Shown in pieces: positions 25,255-36,514 of a DNA stretch of 64,000 nt (position 1 is the stretch's first letter; each line of letters starts with the position of its first letter). The translations under genes were made by a program, and so were the position numbers. The notes under the pieces were generated by a model. It saw nothing but the letters and a program-made list of their open reading frames with translations, was not told the origin of the DNA and did no database searches. The DNA lies in NCBI RefSeq assembly GCF_035194505.1, contig NZ_CP136573.1, positions 2,467,001 to 2,531,000 on the forward strand. The letters are read 5' to 3'. This stretch comes from Erythrobacter sp. (lineage in GTDB: Bacteria; Pseudomonadota; Alphaproteobacteria; Sphingomonadales; Sphingomonadaceae).

Positions 25255-26408
25255 ACCGCCGCGAGGCTCTGATTGCCCGCGTGATCGCAGGCTACCGCGC
25301 CGCCTATGGCGAGGCCCCGCAAGCGCTCTACGCCGCGCCCGGACGGGTCAATCTGATCGGCGAGCATGTCGATTACAATGACGGGCTGGTGCTGCCCTGC
25401 GCCATCGACCGCGAGACCATCGTGGCGATTGGCGAGAGCCCCGAGGGTCTGATCGAGACCGCTGCGCTCGACATGGGCGCGCGCGACAGCTTCGATCCCG
25501 CCGCCCCGATTGCGCCTTGCGAGCACGAATGGGCCAATCACGTGCGCGGGGTGGCGCATTTCATCCGCGAGGGCGGGCATCCGCTGGCGCCCGCGCGCAT
25601 GGCGGTGGCGGGCGATGTGCCGATTGGCGCAGGGCTGTCCTCCTCGGCATCCTTCGGCGTGGCGAGCGCGCTGGCGCTCTCGGCCCATGCGGGGCATGAT
25701 CTGCCCCCCGCCACGCTGGCGCTGATTGCCCAGGCTGCCGAGAACCACTTTGCCGGATGCGCCTGCGGGATCATGGACCAGATGGCCTCGGCGGCCAGCA
25801 CCACGGGATCGGCGCTGCTGCTCGATTGCCGCACGCTGGAGACCCGCGCCGTGCCGCTCCATGCGGGCCTTGCCATCACCGTGATCGATTCGGGGTTGCG
25901 GCGCAGCCTGACGGAGAGCGCCTTCAACCAGCGCCGTTCCGAATGCGAGGCGGCGGCGCGGCATTATGGCGTCGCGAGTTTGCGCGATCTGACCCCCGGG
26001 GCGCTGGCGGCGGGGCGGGCAGGCCTCGACGAGGTGCTGTTCCTGCGCGCCCGCCATGTGGTGGCCGAGATTGCGCGGGTGGAGGCGGTCGCCGCGGCGC
26101 TGGGCGCGGGCGATACGGCGGCGATTGCGCGGCTGCTCGCCGAAGGGCACCGCTCGCTGGCGCAGGATTTCGCTGTCTCGCTCCCTGCGCTTGATGCGCT
26201 GGCGGGGGCGGTGCAGGCGGCTCTGGGCGAGCGTGGCGGGGTGCGGTTGACGGGGGCAGGCTTTGGCGGCTGCCTTGTCGCGGTCAGCGATGCCGCAGCG
26301 CTGCCGGTGATTGACGAGGCCGTGGCAGGCTATAATGCGCGCGCTGACGTGCCGGCAGCGACCATGCGCTTTGCCCCGGGGCCGGGCGCAGCGCGGATCG
26401 CGCTATAA
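25251..26408 (+). CDS. galK: Galactokinase
   Basis: A 385-residue GHMP kinase that phosphorylates galactose at C1. The signature GRVNLIGEHVDYNDGLVLP lies near residue 32, the ATP-binding loop PIGAGLSSSASFG near 126, and the C-terminal TGAGFGGC motif near 335. The ATG overlaps galT's stop as ATGA. It is the last gene of the galactose operon. Confidence 0.96.
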   Translation: MNRREALIARVIAGYRAAYGEAPQALYAAPGRVNLIGEHVDYNDGLVLPCAIDRETIVAIGESPEGLIETAALDMGARDSFDPAAPIAPCEHEWANHVRGVAHFIREGGHPLAPARMAVAGDVPIGAGLSSSASFGVASALALSAHAGHDLPPATLALIAQAAENHFAGCACGIMDQMASAASTTGSALLLDCRTLETRAVPLHAGLAITVIDSGLRRSLTESAFNQRRSECEAAARHYGVASLRDLTPGALAAGRAGLDEVLFLRARHVVAEIARVEAVAAALGAGDTAAIARLLAEGHRSLAQDFAVSLPALDALAGAVQAALGERGGVRLTGAGFGGCLVAVSDAAALPVIDEAVAGYNARADVPAATMRFAPGPGAARIAL

Positions 26409-26437
26409 GGGCTCGTCCTCAGACAGACGATTTACAG

Positions 26438-26457
26438 ATATAAAAATATCTTTATAT
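26438..26457 (+). promoter_or_regulatory. 20-bp palindrome upstream of the ArsR-methyltransferase/metF operon
   Basis: ATATAAA at 26438-26444 and TTTATAT at 26451-26457 flank AATATC, giving a 20-base palindrome with one mismatched pair. It stands out as AT-rich in GC-rich DNA and ends 12 bases before the regulator start codon. It is the expected position and form for an ArsR-family autoregulatory operator. Confidence 0.6.
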
Positions 26458-26469
26458 GTTCTGCTCACC

Positions 26470-27450
26470 ATGCTGATCGAGGACATCTTCAAGGCGCTTG
26501 CCGATCCCACCCGCCTGCGCATTGCGCGGCTGCTGGGCACGATGGAGCTGGCCGTGGGCGAGCTGGCGCAGGTGCTCGGCCAGAGCCAGCCCCGGGTTTC
26601 GCGCCATGTCGGCATCCTGTGCGATGCGGGGCTGGCGGAGCGTCGGCGCGAGGGCAGCTGGGTGTTCCTGCGCCAGAGCGAGGCACGCGGGGCCGTGGTC
26701 GAGGCGATCCAGCACCTGCTCGTCACCGCCGAGGCCGAAGAGCCCGCTTTCGCCGCCCTGTGCGAGGCTGACCGGCGCAAGCTCGCCGCGATCCGGCAGG
26801 CACGCGAAAGCGCGGCGGAGCATTACTTCGCCCGTCATGCCGGCGAGTGGGACGAATTGCGCGCGCTCCACAGCCCCGATGCCGAAGTCGAGCGGTACCT
26901 TGCGCAAGCGCTGGCCGCCGCGCCGCTTGGCCACCTGCTCGATATCGGCACCGGCACGGGCCGCATGGCGGAACTGTTTGCCGAAAAGGCCGAGCGGGTC
27001 GTGGCGCTTGATCGCAATCTTGAAATGCTGCGGGTGGCGCGGGCCAAGCTCCAGCACCTGCCCGCCGCGCGGATCGAGCTGGTGCAGGGCGATTTCGCCG
27101 ATCTGCCCTTCCCTGACGCCAGTTTCGACACCGTGGTGCTGCATCAGGTGCTGCACTTCGCGCAGGATCCGGGCGTGGCGCTGGCCGAAGCGGCGCGGGT
27201 GACGCGCGCGGGCGGGCGCATCGCGATTGTCGATTTCGCGAGCCACGATCACGAGGAACTGCGCACCCGCCACCAGCACGCGCGATTGGGCTTCACCGAT
27301 CGCCAGATGGCCGATCTGCTCAAGGCCGCCGGCTTTGCCGCCAATCCCCCCACAGCCCTCGACGGCGGCGAGATCGTGGTGAAGATCTGGACCGCCAAGC
27401 GCCGCGCTGCCGCATCCCCCAAGACTGCTGCTCTGGAAACGACCCCATGA
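26470..27450 (+). CDS. ArsR-family HTH regulator fused to a SAM-dependent methyltransferase domain
   Basis: A 326-residue two-domain protein. Residues 1-95 are an ArsR/SmtB winged helix (FKALADPTRLRIARLL, GQSQPRVSRHVGILCDAGL, REGSWVFLR). Residues about 135-310 are a class I methyltransferase with the SAM-binding loop LDIGTGTGRMAEL and the VVLHQVLHF strand. Such fusions commonly head metF/metH operons in alphaproteobacteria, and SAM or SAH is a likely ligand; whether it methylates anything is unknown. The stop overlaps metF as ATGA. A longer upstream reading frame is ignored because it runs through galK. Confidence 0.85.
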   Translation: MLIEDIFKALADPTRLRIARLLGTMELAVGELAQVLGQSQPRVSRHVGILCDAGLAERRREGSWVFLRQSEARGAVVEAIQHLLVTAEAEEPAFAALCEADRRKLAAIRQARESAAEHYFARHAGEWDELRALHSPDAEVERYLAQALAAAPLGHLLDIGTGTGRMAELFAEKAERVVALDRNLEMLRVARAKLQHLPAARIELVQGDFADLPFPDASFDTVVLHQVLHFAQDPGVALAEAARVTRAGGRIAIVDFASHDHEELRTRHQHARLGFTDRQMADLLKAAGFAANPPTALDGGEIVVKIWTAKRRAAASPKTAALETTP

Positions 27451-28376
27451 CCCCGACGCTTGATCAACTCCACGAATATCGCACCGCCACCGACACGCCC
27501 CTGTTCTCGGGCCTGCCGGGCGATGTTGCGGTGAGTTTCGAATTCTTCCCGCCCAAGAGCGAGAAGATGGAAGCCCAGCTGTGGGACGCGGTGACGCAGC
27601 TGAAGCCCCTGGGGCCGAGCTTTGTCTCGGTGACCTATGGCGCAGGCGGATCGACCCGCGAGCGCACCCATGCGACGGTGGCGCGGATCATCGCCGAAGC
27701 GGGGCTTCCGGCCGCCGCGCACCTCACCTGCGTGGCCGCATCCAAGGCCGAAATCCGCGAGGTGGCCGAACAATATTGGGAAGCGGGCGTGCGCCATATC
27801 GTCGCCCTGCGCGGCGATGCGGGCGAGCCCGGCGCGCCCTTCACCCCGCATCCTGAAGGCTATGCCAGCGCCGCCGAACTGGTCGCGGGGCTGAAAGAGA
27901 TTGCCGACTTCGAAATCTCGGTCGCTGCCTATCCCGAAACCCACCCCGATGCGGCCAGCGCTGCGGCGGATATCGACAATCTCAAGCGCAAGCTCGATGC
28001 CGGGGCCACCCGCGCGATCAGCCAGTTCTTCTTCTCGGCCGAAACCTTCTTCGCCTTCCGTGACAAGTGCGCGGCGGCGGGGATAGACGCGCCGATCCTG
28101 CCGGGTATCCTGCCGGTCACCAACGTGGCGCAGGCGAGGAAGTTCGCGAGCGCCTGCGGGGCCGCGATCCCGGCGTGGATGGACGGGCTGTTCGAAGGCC
28201 TCGACGAACAGCCCGCCGCGCGCCAGCTGGTCGCCGCGACGGTCGCCGCCGAACTGTGCCGCCGCCTCTATGCGGGCGGAGTGCGCGACTTCCACTTCTA
28301 CACCCTCAATCGCCCCGAGCTCGCCTATGCGATCTGCCATCTGCTCGGGAAGCGCCCTGTCGGAGATGTCGCATGA
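27447..28376 (+). CDS. metF: Methylenetetrahydrofolate reductase
   Basis: A 309-residue FAD enzyme that makes 5-methyl-THF for methionine synthase. VSFEFFPPKS, VSVTYGAGGSTRERT, HIVALRGD, AISQFFFSAETFF and the C-terminal GVRDFHFYTLNRPELAYAI are standard family motifs. It is coupled at both ends by ATGA overlaps, to the regulator upstream and to the homocysteine methyltransferase gene downstream. Confidence 0.95.
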   Translation: MTPTLDQLHEYRTATDTPLFSGLPGDVAVSFEFFPPKSEKMEAQLWDAVTQLKPLGPSFVSVTYGAGGSTRERTHATVARIIAEAGLPAAAHLTCVAASKAEIREVAEQYWEAGVRHIVALRGDAGEPGAPFTPHPEGYASAAELVAGLKEIADFEISVAAYPETHPDAASAAADIDNLKRKLDAGATRAISQFFFSAETFFAFRDKCAAAGIDAPILPGILPVTNVAQARKFASACGAAIPAWMDGLFEGLDEQPAARQLVAATVAAELCRRLYAGGVRDFHFYTLNRPELAYAICHLLGKRPVGDVA

Positions 28377-29416
28377 GTGCGCGTGAACACCTGCTCGCCG
28401 CCGCCAAGGACCGCGTGCTGATCTTCGACGGTGCCTTCGGGACGCAGATCCAGCTGCGGAAGCTGACCGAGGAAGACTATGCCGGCGACCTCGGCCTGCC
28501 GGCTGACCAGAAGGGCAATAACGACATCCTCGCGCTCACCCGCCCGGATGTGATCGGGGACATCACCCGCGCCTATCTCGATGCGGGATCGGACGTGGTC
28601 TCCACCAACACCTTCTCGGCCAACCGCATTTCGCAGGCCGATTACGCCGCCGAAGGTCTGGTGCGCGATATCAACCTCGCGTCGGGCAAGATCGCCCGCG
28701 CGCTGGCGGATGAATATGCGGCGAAGGATGGCCGCCCGCGCTTTGTCGCCGGCGCGATCGGGCCGACCAACAAGACGCTGTCGCTCAGCCCCGATGTCGA
28801 AGACCCGGGCTACCGCGAGATCACCTTCGATGAACTCGTCGCGGTCTACAAGGAACAGGCCGCCGCGCTGATCGAGGGCGGGGTGGACTTCATCCTGATC
28901 GAAACCGTGTTCGACACCCTGAACGCCAAGGCGGGCATCATGGCGGCCAAGCAGCTGGAGCGCGAGTTGGGCCGCGAGATTCCGCTGATGATCTCGATGA
29001 CCCTCACCGATCTTTCGGGCCGCAACCTGTCGGGCCATACGGTTGAGGCCTTCTGGTACGCGGTGCGCCACGCCAAGCCGGTCACCATCGGCCTCAATTG
29101 CAGCTTCGGTGCGGAGCAATTGCGCCCGCATGTGAAGGTGCTCTCGCAGATCGCGGACACGCTGCTGCTGATCTATCCCAACGCGGGCCTTCCCAATGAA
29201 CTGGGCGAATATGACGAGCTGCCGGACACCACCGCAGGGCTGGTCAAGGACTGGGCCGATCACGGACAGGTCAACATCCTCGGCGGCTGCTGCGGCTCCT
29301 CGCCCGCGCACATCGCCGCGATTGCCAAGGCGGTGGCAAGCAGCGAGCCGCGCGTGGTGCCGCACCCCGAACCGGCGATGAAGCTCGCCGGGCTTGAGGC
29401 GTTTATCGCCGCCTAG
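28373..29416 (+). CDS. metH: Methionine synthase, homocysteine-binding part (split MetH)
   Basis: A 347-residue protein equal to the N-terminal homocysteine S-methyltransferase module of MetH. It begins with FDGAFGTQIQ, and the zinc ligands are in LNCSFG and in the GGCCGSSPAHI motif near residue 305. The remaining modules are in the next gene, so the enzyme is split in two polypeptides, as in many Sphingomonadales. The start overlaps metF by four bases; 90 bases carrying a palindromic repeat separate it from the second part. Confidence 0.93.
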   Translation: MSAREHLLAAAKDRVLIFDGAFGTQIQLRKLTEEDYAGDLGLPADQKGNNDILALTRPDVIGDITRAYLDAGSDVVSTNTFSANRISQADYAAEGLVRDINLASGKIARALADEYAAKDGRPRFVAGAIGPTNKTLSLSPDVEDPGYREITFDELVAVYKEQAAALIEGGVDFILIETVFDTLNAKAGIMAAKQLERELGREIPLMISMTLTDLSGRNLSGHTVEAFWYAVRHAKPVTIGLNCSFGAEQLRPHVKVLSQIADTLLLIYPNAGLPNELGEYDELPDTTAGLVKDWADHGQVNILGGCCGSSPAHIAAIAKAVASSEPRVVPHPEPAMKLAGLEAFIAA

Positions 29417-29430
29417 AACAGGCCCATTCC

Positions 29431-29496
29431 CCGTTCGTGTCGAGCGCAGTCGAGACACGCACGCACCAGCCTCTCGACTTCGCTCGAGGCGAACGG
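29431..29496. repeat. Palindromic repeat, copy 1 (intergenic, metH part 1/part 2)
   Basis: A 66-base element bounded by inverted CCGTTCG/CGAACGG ends. Inside are two hairpins, GTGTCGAGCGCAGTCGAGACAC and CTCTCGACTTCGCTCGAGGC-like. It fills most of the gap between the two metH genes and ends 10 bases before the second start codon. A near-identical inverted copy lies within the second gene. Confidence 0.8.
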
Positions 29497-29506
29497 ACAT
29501 AGTGAA

Positions 29507-32182
<2,676 letters not shown>

Positions 32183-32201
32183 CGCTGCGGGGATAGCGGC
32201 G

Positions 32202-33395
32202 ATGATGGGGGCCATGATCCGCTCGCTTCTCGCCGCTCTCGCAGCTTTCGCTTTCCCCGCCGCTGCCCTCGCCGCCCCGCCGCCTGCCACAGTGGTGGTG
32301 GGCTTTGATCGCGAGACCATTCGCCCGCTGATCGTCGAGGGGCTGGCGAACAAGGAAACCGGGCGCAAACTCGAGGCCAATGATCCGGTGCGGATCGCGT
32401 CGATCTCCAAGCTCGTCATGGGCCTTGCCGCGCTGAAGCTGGTGGACGAGGGCAAACTCGATCTCGACCGCGATGTTTCGGACTATCTCGGGTGGAAACT
32501 GCGCTCGCCCTTTCACCCCGACGCGCCGGTGACGCTGGCGCACCTGCTGTCGCACCGCGCTGGATTGAGCGACAAGGGCGGCTATTCCATCCCCTTGGGC
32601 GAGAGTCTTGAGGCCAAGCTCGCCGATCCCGCATCATGGCGCGACGTGGCAAAGCCGGGCGAGGCGGCCTTCGAATATGCCAACCTCGGGTCGCCCCTTG
32701 TGGCCACCGTGCTCGAGGCGGCGAGCGGCGAACGCTATGACCGGCTGGTGGAGCGGCTGATCTTCAAGCCGCTTGGCGTGAAGGCCTGCCTCAACTGGAT
32801 CGGCTGCGGCCCCGAGCTGGAGGCGCGCGTCGTCACGCTCTACCGCCACACCGGCGAGGTTGCGGCGGACGGGCCGGACCGGCTCCCGCCCGCCTGCACG
32901 ATTCCCCTGGCCGAGGGGCAGGCGTGCAATCTCGATGCCTATGTGCCGGGCACCAATGCTTCGATCTTCTCGCCTCAGGGCGGCGTGCGGATCGGGATGG
33001 TGGATCTCGCGAAGATCGGTCAGGCGCTGCTCCTCGGGCCGGATTCCGGGCTGCTGAGCGAAAAGACCTTCGACCGCCTCGCCTTTTCCGCCTTCGAAGG
33101 CGCGACCGGCGCGTCGGAACTGTTCTGCCACTATGGCCTCGCGGTGCAGGCGATCGAGATGGGCGAGGGCGCGTGCGACGACACGCTGTTCGGCCGCGGC
33201 GGGCCGTGGGTGGGCCACCCGGGCGAGGCCTATGGGCTGCTCTCCGGCCTGTGGTTCGACGTGCAGACCTCGCTCGGCTTCGTCTATGTCACCACCGAGG
33301 CTCCGCCCCCGGCAGGCGGCGAGGACACCGGCAACTTCACCCCGCGCGAGAAAGAACTGATGGCGCGGGCGCTGGAGATGGTGGGGAAACCCTAA
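32202..33395 (+). CDS. Secreted serine hydrolase (beta-lactamase-related)
   Basis: A 397-residue exported protein with a signal peptide ending near residue 24 (AALA). The catalytic Ser-x-x-Lys is in ASISKLVMG, the Tyr motif is the YAN of FEYANLGS, and LAHLLSHRAGLSD is typical. It belongs to the same broad class C family as the gene at 11222 but is shorter, without the lipocalin-like tail. The substrate is unknown. ATG 32202 follows GGGGA by eight bases; ATG 32214 is an alternative. Its stop overlaps that of the convergent antiporter in CTAA. Confidence 0.83.
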   Translation: MMGAMIRSLLAALAAFAFPAAALAAPPPATVVVGFDRETIRPLIVEGLANKETGRKLEANDPVRIASISKLVMGLAALKLVDEGKLDLDRDVSDYLGWKLRSPFHPDAPVTLAHLLSHRAGLSDKGGYSIPLGESLEAKLADPASWRDVAKPGEAAFEYANLGSPLVATVLEAASGERYDRLVERLIFKPLGVKACLNWIGCGPELEARVVTLYRHTGEVAADGPDRLPPACTIPLAEGQACNLDAYVPGTNASIFSPQGGVRIGMVDLAKIGQALLLGPDSGLLSEKTFDRLAFSAFEGATGASELFCHYGLAVQAIEMGEGACDDTLFGRGGPWVGHPGEAYGLLSGLWFDVQTSLGFVYVTTEAPPPAGGEDTGNFTPREKELMARALEMVGKP

Positions 33396-34591
33396 GCCTC
33401 CGCCTTCACCCGTTCGCCCAGCTTGGCGATCAGCGGCGTGGCGAAAGGCTTGGTCAGCATCGTGCTGCCCACCGCCATCAGCAACAGCGCGGTGAAGGTC
33501 GTCGGCGTGATCACCTGCTTGTCGAGCAGGATGTTGGCGAAGATGATCATGATCAGCGCCTTGGTTTGCAGCAGCCAGCCGATCAGGCTCGCCTCGGTGC
33601 GGCTCCAGCCAAGCAGCTTGCCTGCGATATGCACGCCCAGCAGCTTGCCGCCCACCGCCGCCACCAGCAGCAGCGCCGCCGCGCCGAACACGATCAGCCC
33701 GCCGCCTTCCCACTGGGTGCGAAGGCCCGTGGAGAGGAAGAACACCGGCATGATCGTCAGCAGCACGACATTGCGGAAGCGGTCCATTGCCTCGTGGCCG
33801 AACCACTTCGCGTCGAGCACCACGCCCGCCAGAAACGCGCCGACCATGAAGTGCAGCCCCGACCAGTCGCCAGCAAGGCCGCACACGGCCAGCCAGATCA
33901 GGCCCACCGCCCAGCGGTCATTCTCGTCAAGGCGCTTCATCAGCCAGCGCACCGCCCAGGCCGCCAGCGTAAAGCCGACGAGGAATACCGCCTGCCGCCC
34001 GATCCGCTCCCAATCGAGCAGGATGAGCGCCAGCACGCCCCAGATCGCGATATCATCCAGGCTGGCATAGCGCAGGATGCGCTGGCCGAGCGGCTCGCGC
34101 AGGATGCCGAGCTTCTCCATCAGCAGCACGAGGATAGGCAGCGCGGTGACCGCGCAGGCCATGCCGATGCCGAGCAGCGCCTGCCAATAGGCCCCCTCCG
34201 GTCCGCGCCAGCCGGGATATTGCAGGATCAGCGCCGCCGCGAGACTGCCCGCGAGGAGCGGCACCCCGAGCGCGAGGCCGGCGGTCACGCCCGTCTCGCC
34301 GCGATGCTTCCACGCCTGGCTCAGATCGAGCTCGATCCCGGCGACGAAGACGAACAGCATCACCGCCCACCACGCGACGCCGTTCAGCGCGATGATGACA
34401 TCGGGTTTGAACACGAAGGCATAGTAATCGGGGAAGGCCGCGCCCAGCACGCCAGGCCCCAGCAGGATCCCGCCGACGATCTGCACGACGACGAGCGGCG
34501 CCCAGTAATCGGTGCGCAGCACGCGCCACACCAGCCACGGCACGGCGAAGATGATCGTCAGCGCGATCAGATAGATTTCGGTCAGATTCAT
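33392..34591 (-). CDS. Cation/proton antiporter, CPA2 (KefB/NhaS3-like)
   Basis: A 399-residue membrane protein with about twelve helices. The family's ion-binding area is visible in FVAGIELDLSQAW and in the unwound-helix region ASLDDIAIWGVLAL, where the paired Asp residues are expected. The LLQTKALIMIIFANILLD segment near the C-terminus is also typical. There is no TrkA-N or TrkA-C domain. It is likely to exchange Na+ or K+ for protons. I start at ATG 34591 rather than 13 codons upstream. Confidence 0.85.
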   Translation of the reverse strand: MNLTEIYLIALTIIFAVPWLVWRVLRTDYWAPLVVVQIVGGILLGPGVLGAAFPDYYAFVFKPDVIIALNGVAWWAVMLFVFVAGIELDLSQAWKHRGETGVTAGLALGVPLLAGSLAAALILQYPGWRGPEGAYWQALLGIGMACAVTALPILVLLMEKLGILREPLGQRILRYASLDDIAIWGVLALILLDWERIGRQAVFLVGFTLAAWAVRWLMKRLDENDRWAVGLIWLAVCGLAGDWSGLHFMVGAFLAGVVLDAKWFGHEAMDRFRNVVLLTIMPVFFLSTGLRTQWEGGGLIVFGAAALLLVAAVGGKLLGVHIAGKLLGWSRTEASLIGWLLQTKALIMIIFANILLDKQVITPTTFTALLLMAVGSTMLTKPFATPLIAKLGERVKAEA

Positions 34592-34726
34592 CCCGAGGGC
34601 GTGTCTATTGAGCCGCAGACCCTCACGCAAATGCGTTTTTCACACGGCAAACCGGTGTCCGCCTGATTGACGCGCTGCAGCAATATGGGCAGGGCGGGCA
34701 CGTCTTCCGCCCGGGAAGCGATTCTC
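34592..34726. other. Divergent intergenic region before the riboswitch
   Basis: This 135-base stretch separates the antiporter start from the riboswitch and must hold the promoters for both. A TTGACG hexamer near 34663 could be a -35 element for the gcv transcript, but I could not assign a convincing -10. Confidence 0.3.
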
Positions 34727-34949
34727 GTGCGGGCAGGCGAGCGGGAGAGCCCGATGCGAGCCCTTTTGGGGCAAGCAAAGGCGCCGAAGGAGCAACCGCC
34801 CCGGAAACTCTCAGGCCACCGGACCGCTCGGCTGCATGACACTCTGGAAAGCGCTGCGGGCGCCTGTCCGCAGCCACCGAAGGGGTAAGGCCCGTTCGCC
34901 ACGTGGGGGTGCGGCGGGTTCAGTCTCTCAGGTCACCCGACAGAGGGGG
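34727..34949 (+). promoter_or_regulatory. Tandem glycine riboswitch
   Basis: Two glycine aptamers in series upstream of gcvT. The first has GGGAGAG, the core GCCGAAGGAGCAA and CTCTCAGGCCACCGGACCG (34741-34826). The second has CTCTGGAAAGCG, CACCGAAGGGGTAAGG and CTCTCAGGTCACCCGACAGAGG (34852-34947). About 60 bases separate the end from the GTG start of gcvT. Glycine binding normally switches on the cleavage operon. Confidence 0.93.
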
Positions 34950-35011
34950 CAGGATCGTGGCGGTGCGCGCGCGCATCGTCGGACTGCCGTATTCTGCCGG
35001 GGACTGACCAA

Positions 35012-36142
35012 GTGACTGACCACGATACCGACGACCAGCTGGAAGACATCGCGCTCGAAGCCCTGCCGCTCGACGCCTGGCACCGCGCCCGCGGCGCCCG
35101 GATGGTGCCGTTTGCGGGCTATGAAATGCCGATCCAGTACGAAGGCATCGTTGCCGAGCACAACTGGACGCGCGAGAGTGCCGGGCTGTTCGACGTCAGC
35201 CACATGGGCCAGCTGCTGCTGTCCGGCCCCGACCTTGACGCGGCGGTCGAAGCCGTTCTGCCGATTGACCTTTCGACGCTCAAGGTCGGCCAGCAACGCT
35301 ATTCGCTGCTGCTGGACGAGGAGGGCGGGGTGCTTGACGACCTGATGGTCTCGCGCTGGCCCGAGGCGCTATATCTCGTCGTCAACGGCGCGACCAAGTG
35401 GGACGATATCGGCACGCTGCGCGAGGCTCTGCCCGACGATATCACGCTCAATCACCTCGACGAACAGGCGCTCATCGCGCTGCAAGGCCCCAAGGCGGTG
35501 GACGCGCTCGCGCGCCATGTGCCGGGGGTTGAGGCGCTGACCTTCATGAAGTTTTCGCCCTTCAAGCTGGCGGGCCATGATGTCACCATCGCGCGCGCGG
35601 GCTATACCGGCGAGGACGGGTTCGAAATCTCGCTCCCCGCCGCCGCTGCTGCCGAGATCGCCGATCTGCTCTGCGGCGAACCGGAAGTGAAGCCCATCGG
35701 CCTTGGTGCGCGGGATTCGCTGCGGCTGGAGGCAGGCCTGCCGCTTTACGGCCACGACCTCAGCCCTGAGACTTCGCCGATCGAGGCCGGTCTTCTGTTT
35801 GGCATCAACAAGCGCCGCCGCACCGAAGGGGGCTTCCCCGGTGCGGAGCGGATCAACCGCGAGATCGCTGAAGGCACGGCCCGCAAGTGGGTTGGCTTGT
35901 GCCTCGAAGGCCGCCTGCCTGCCCGCGAAGGCGCGGAAGTCTTCGCCGGCGATCAGAAGATCGGCACCGTCACCAGCGGCGGCTTCTCGCCCACGCTCGG
36001 CGCGCCCATCGCCATGGCTTACGTCGCGAGCGAATATGCCGCCAATGGCACCGCGCTCGAAGTCGAGGTGCGGGGCAAGCGCCTCGCCGCCACCGTTTCA
36101 TCCACGCCTTTTGTCCCCCACCGCTATTTCAGAGGGAGCTGA
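35012..36142 (+). CDS. gcvT: Aminomethyltransferase, glycine cleavage T-protein
   Basis: A 376-residue folate-dependent enzyme that takes the aminomethyl group from lipoyl-H, giving 5,10-methylene-THF and ammonia. MVPFAGYEMPIQY, LFDVSHMGQ, ARAGYTGEDGFEI, LGARDSLRLEAGLPLYGHDL and SPTLGAPIAMAYV are diagnostic. The start is GTG 35012, eight bases after GGGGA. It is the first gene behind the glycine riboswitch. Confidence 0.95.
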   Translation: MTDHDTDDQLEDIALEALPLDAWHRARGARMVPFAGYEMPIQYEGIVAEHNWTRESAGLFDVSHMGQLLLSGPDLDAAVEAVLPIDLSTLKVGQQRYSLLLDEEGGVLDDLMVSRWPEALYLVVNGATKWDDIGTLREALPDDITLNHLDEQALIALQGPKAVDALARHVPGVEALTFMKFSPFKLAGHDVTIARAGYTGEDGFEISLPAAAAAEIADLLCGEPEVKPIGLGARDSLRLEAGLPLYGHDLSPETSPIEAGLLFGINKRRRTEGGFPGAERINREIAEGTARKWVGLCLEGRLPAREGAEVFAGDQKIGTVTSGGFSPTLGAPIAMAYVASEYAANGTALEVEVRGKRLAATVSSTPFVPHRYFRGS

Positions 36143-36145
36143 CCC

Positions 36146-36514
36146 ATGCGCTATTTCACTGACGAACATGAATGGATCGACGTTGACGGCGATATCGCCA
36201 CGGTCGGCATCACCGATTACGCGCAGGGCCAGCTGGGCGACATCGTGTTCGTGGAACTGCCCGCCGTCGGCACCGCAGTTGCCAAGGGCAAGGACGCGGC
36301 CGTGGTCGAGAGCGTCAAGGCCGCGTCGGACGTCTATGCGCCGATCGACGGCGAAGTGACCGAAACCAACGGCGCGCTCGAAGAAGACCCCGCGCTGGTC
36401 AACACCGCGCCCGAAGGCGAGGGCTGGTTCTTCAAGATGACCATCGCCGATGCTGGTCAGCTCGAAGGGCTGATGGACGAGCCCGCCTACAAGGCCTTCA
36501 TCGACAGCCTATGA
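36146..36514 (+). CDS. gcvH: Glycine cleavage system H-protein
   Basis: A 122-residue carrier protein. The lipoylated lysine is Lys58 in VVESVKAASDVYAP. The N-terminal HEWIDVDGDIATVGITDYAQ and the GEGWFFKM segment are typical. AGAGGGAG precedes the ATG, four bases after gcvT. Its stop overlaps the start of the following glycosyltransferase gene. Confidence 0.97.
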   Translation: MRYFTDEHEWIDVDGDIATVGITDYAQGQLGDIVFVELPAVGTAVAKGKDAAVVESVKAASDVYAPIDGEVTETNGALEEDPALVNTAPEGEGWFFKMTIADAGQLEGLMDEPAYKAFIDSL

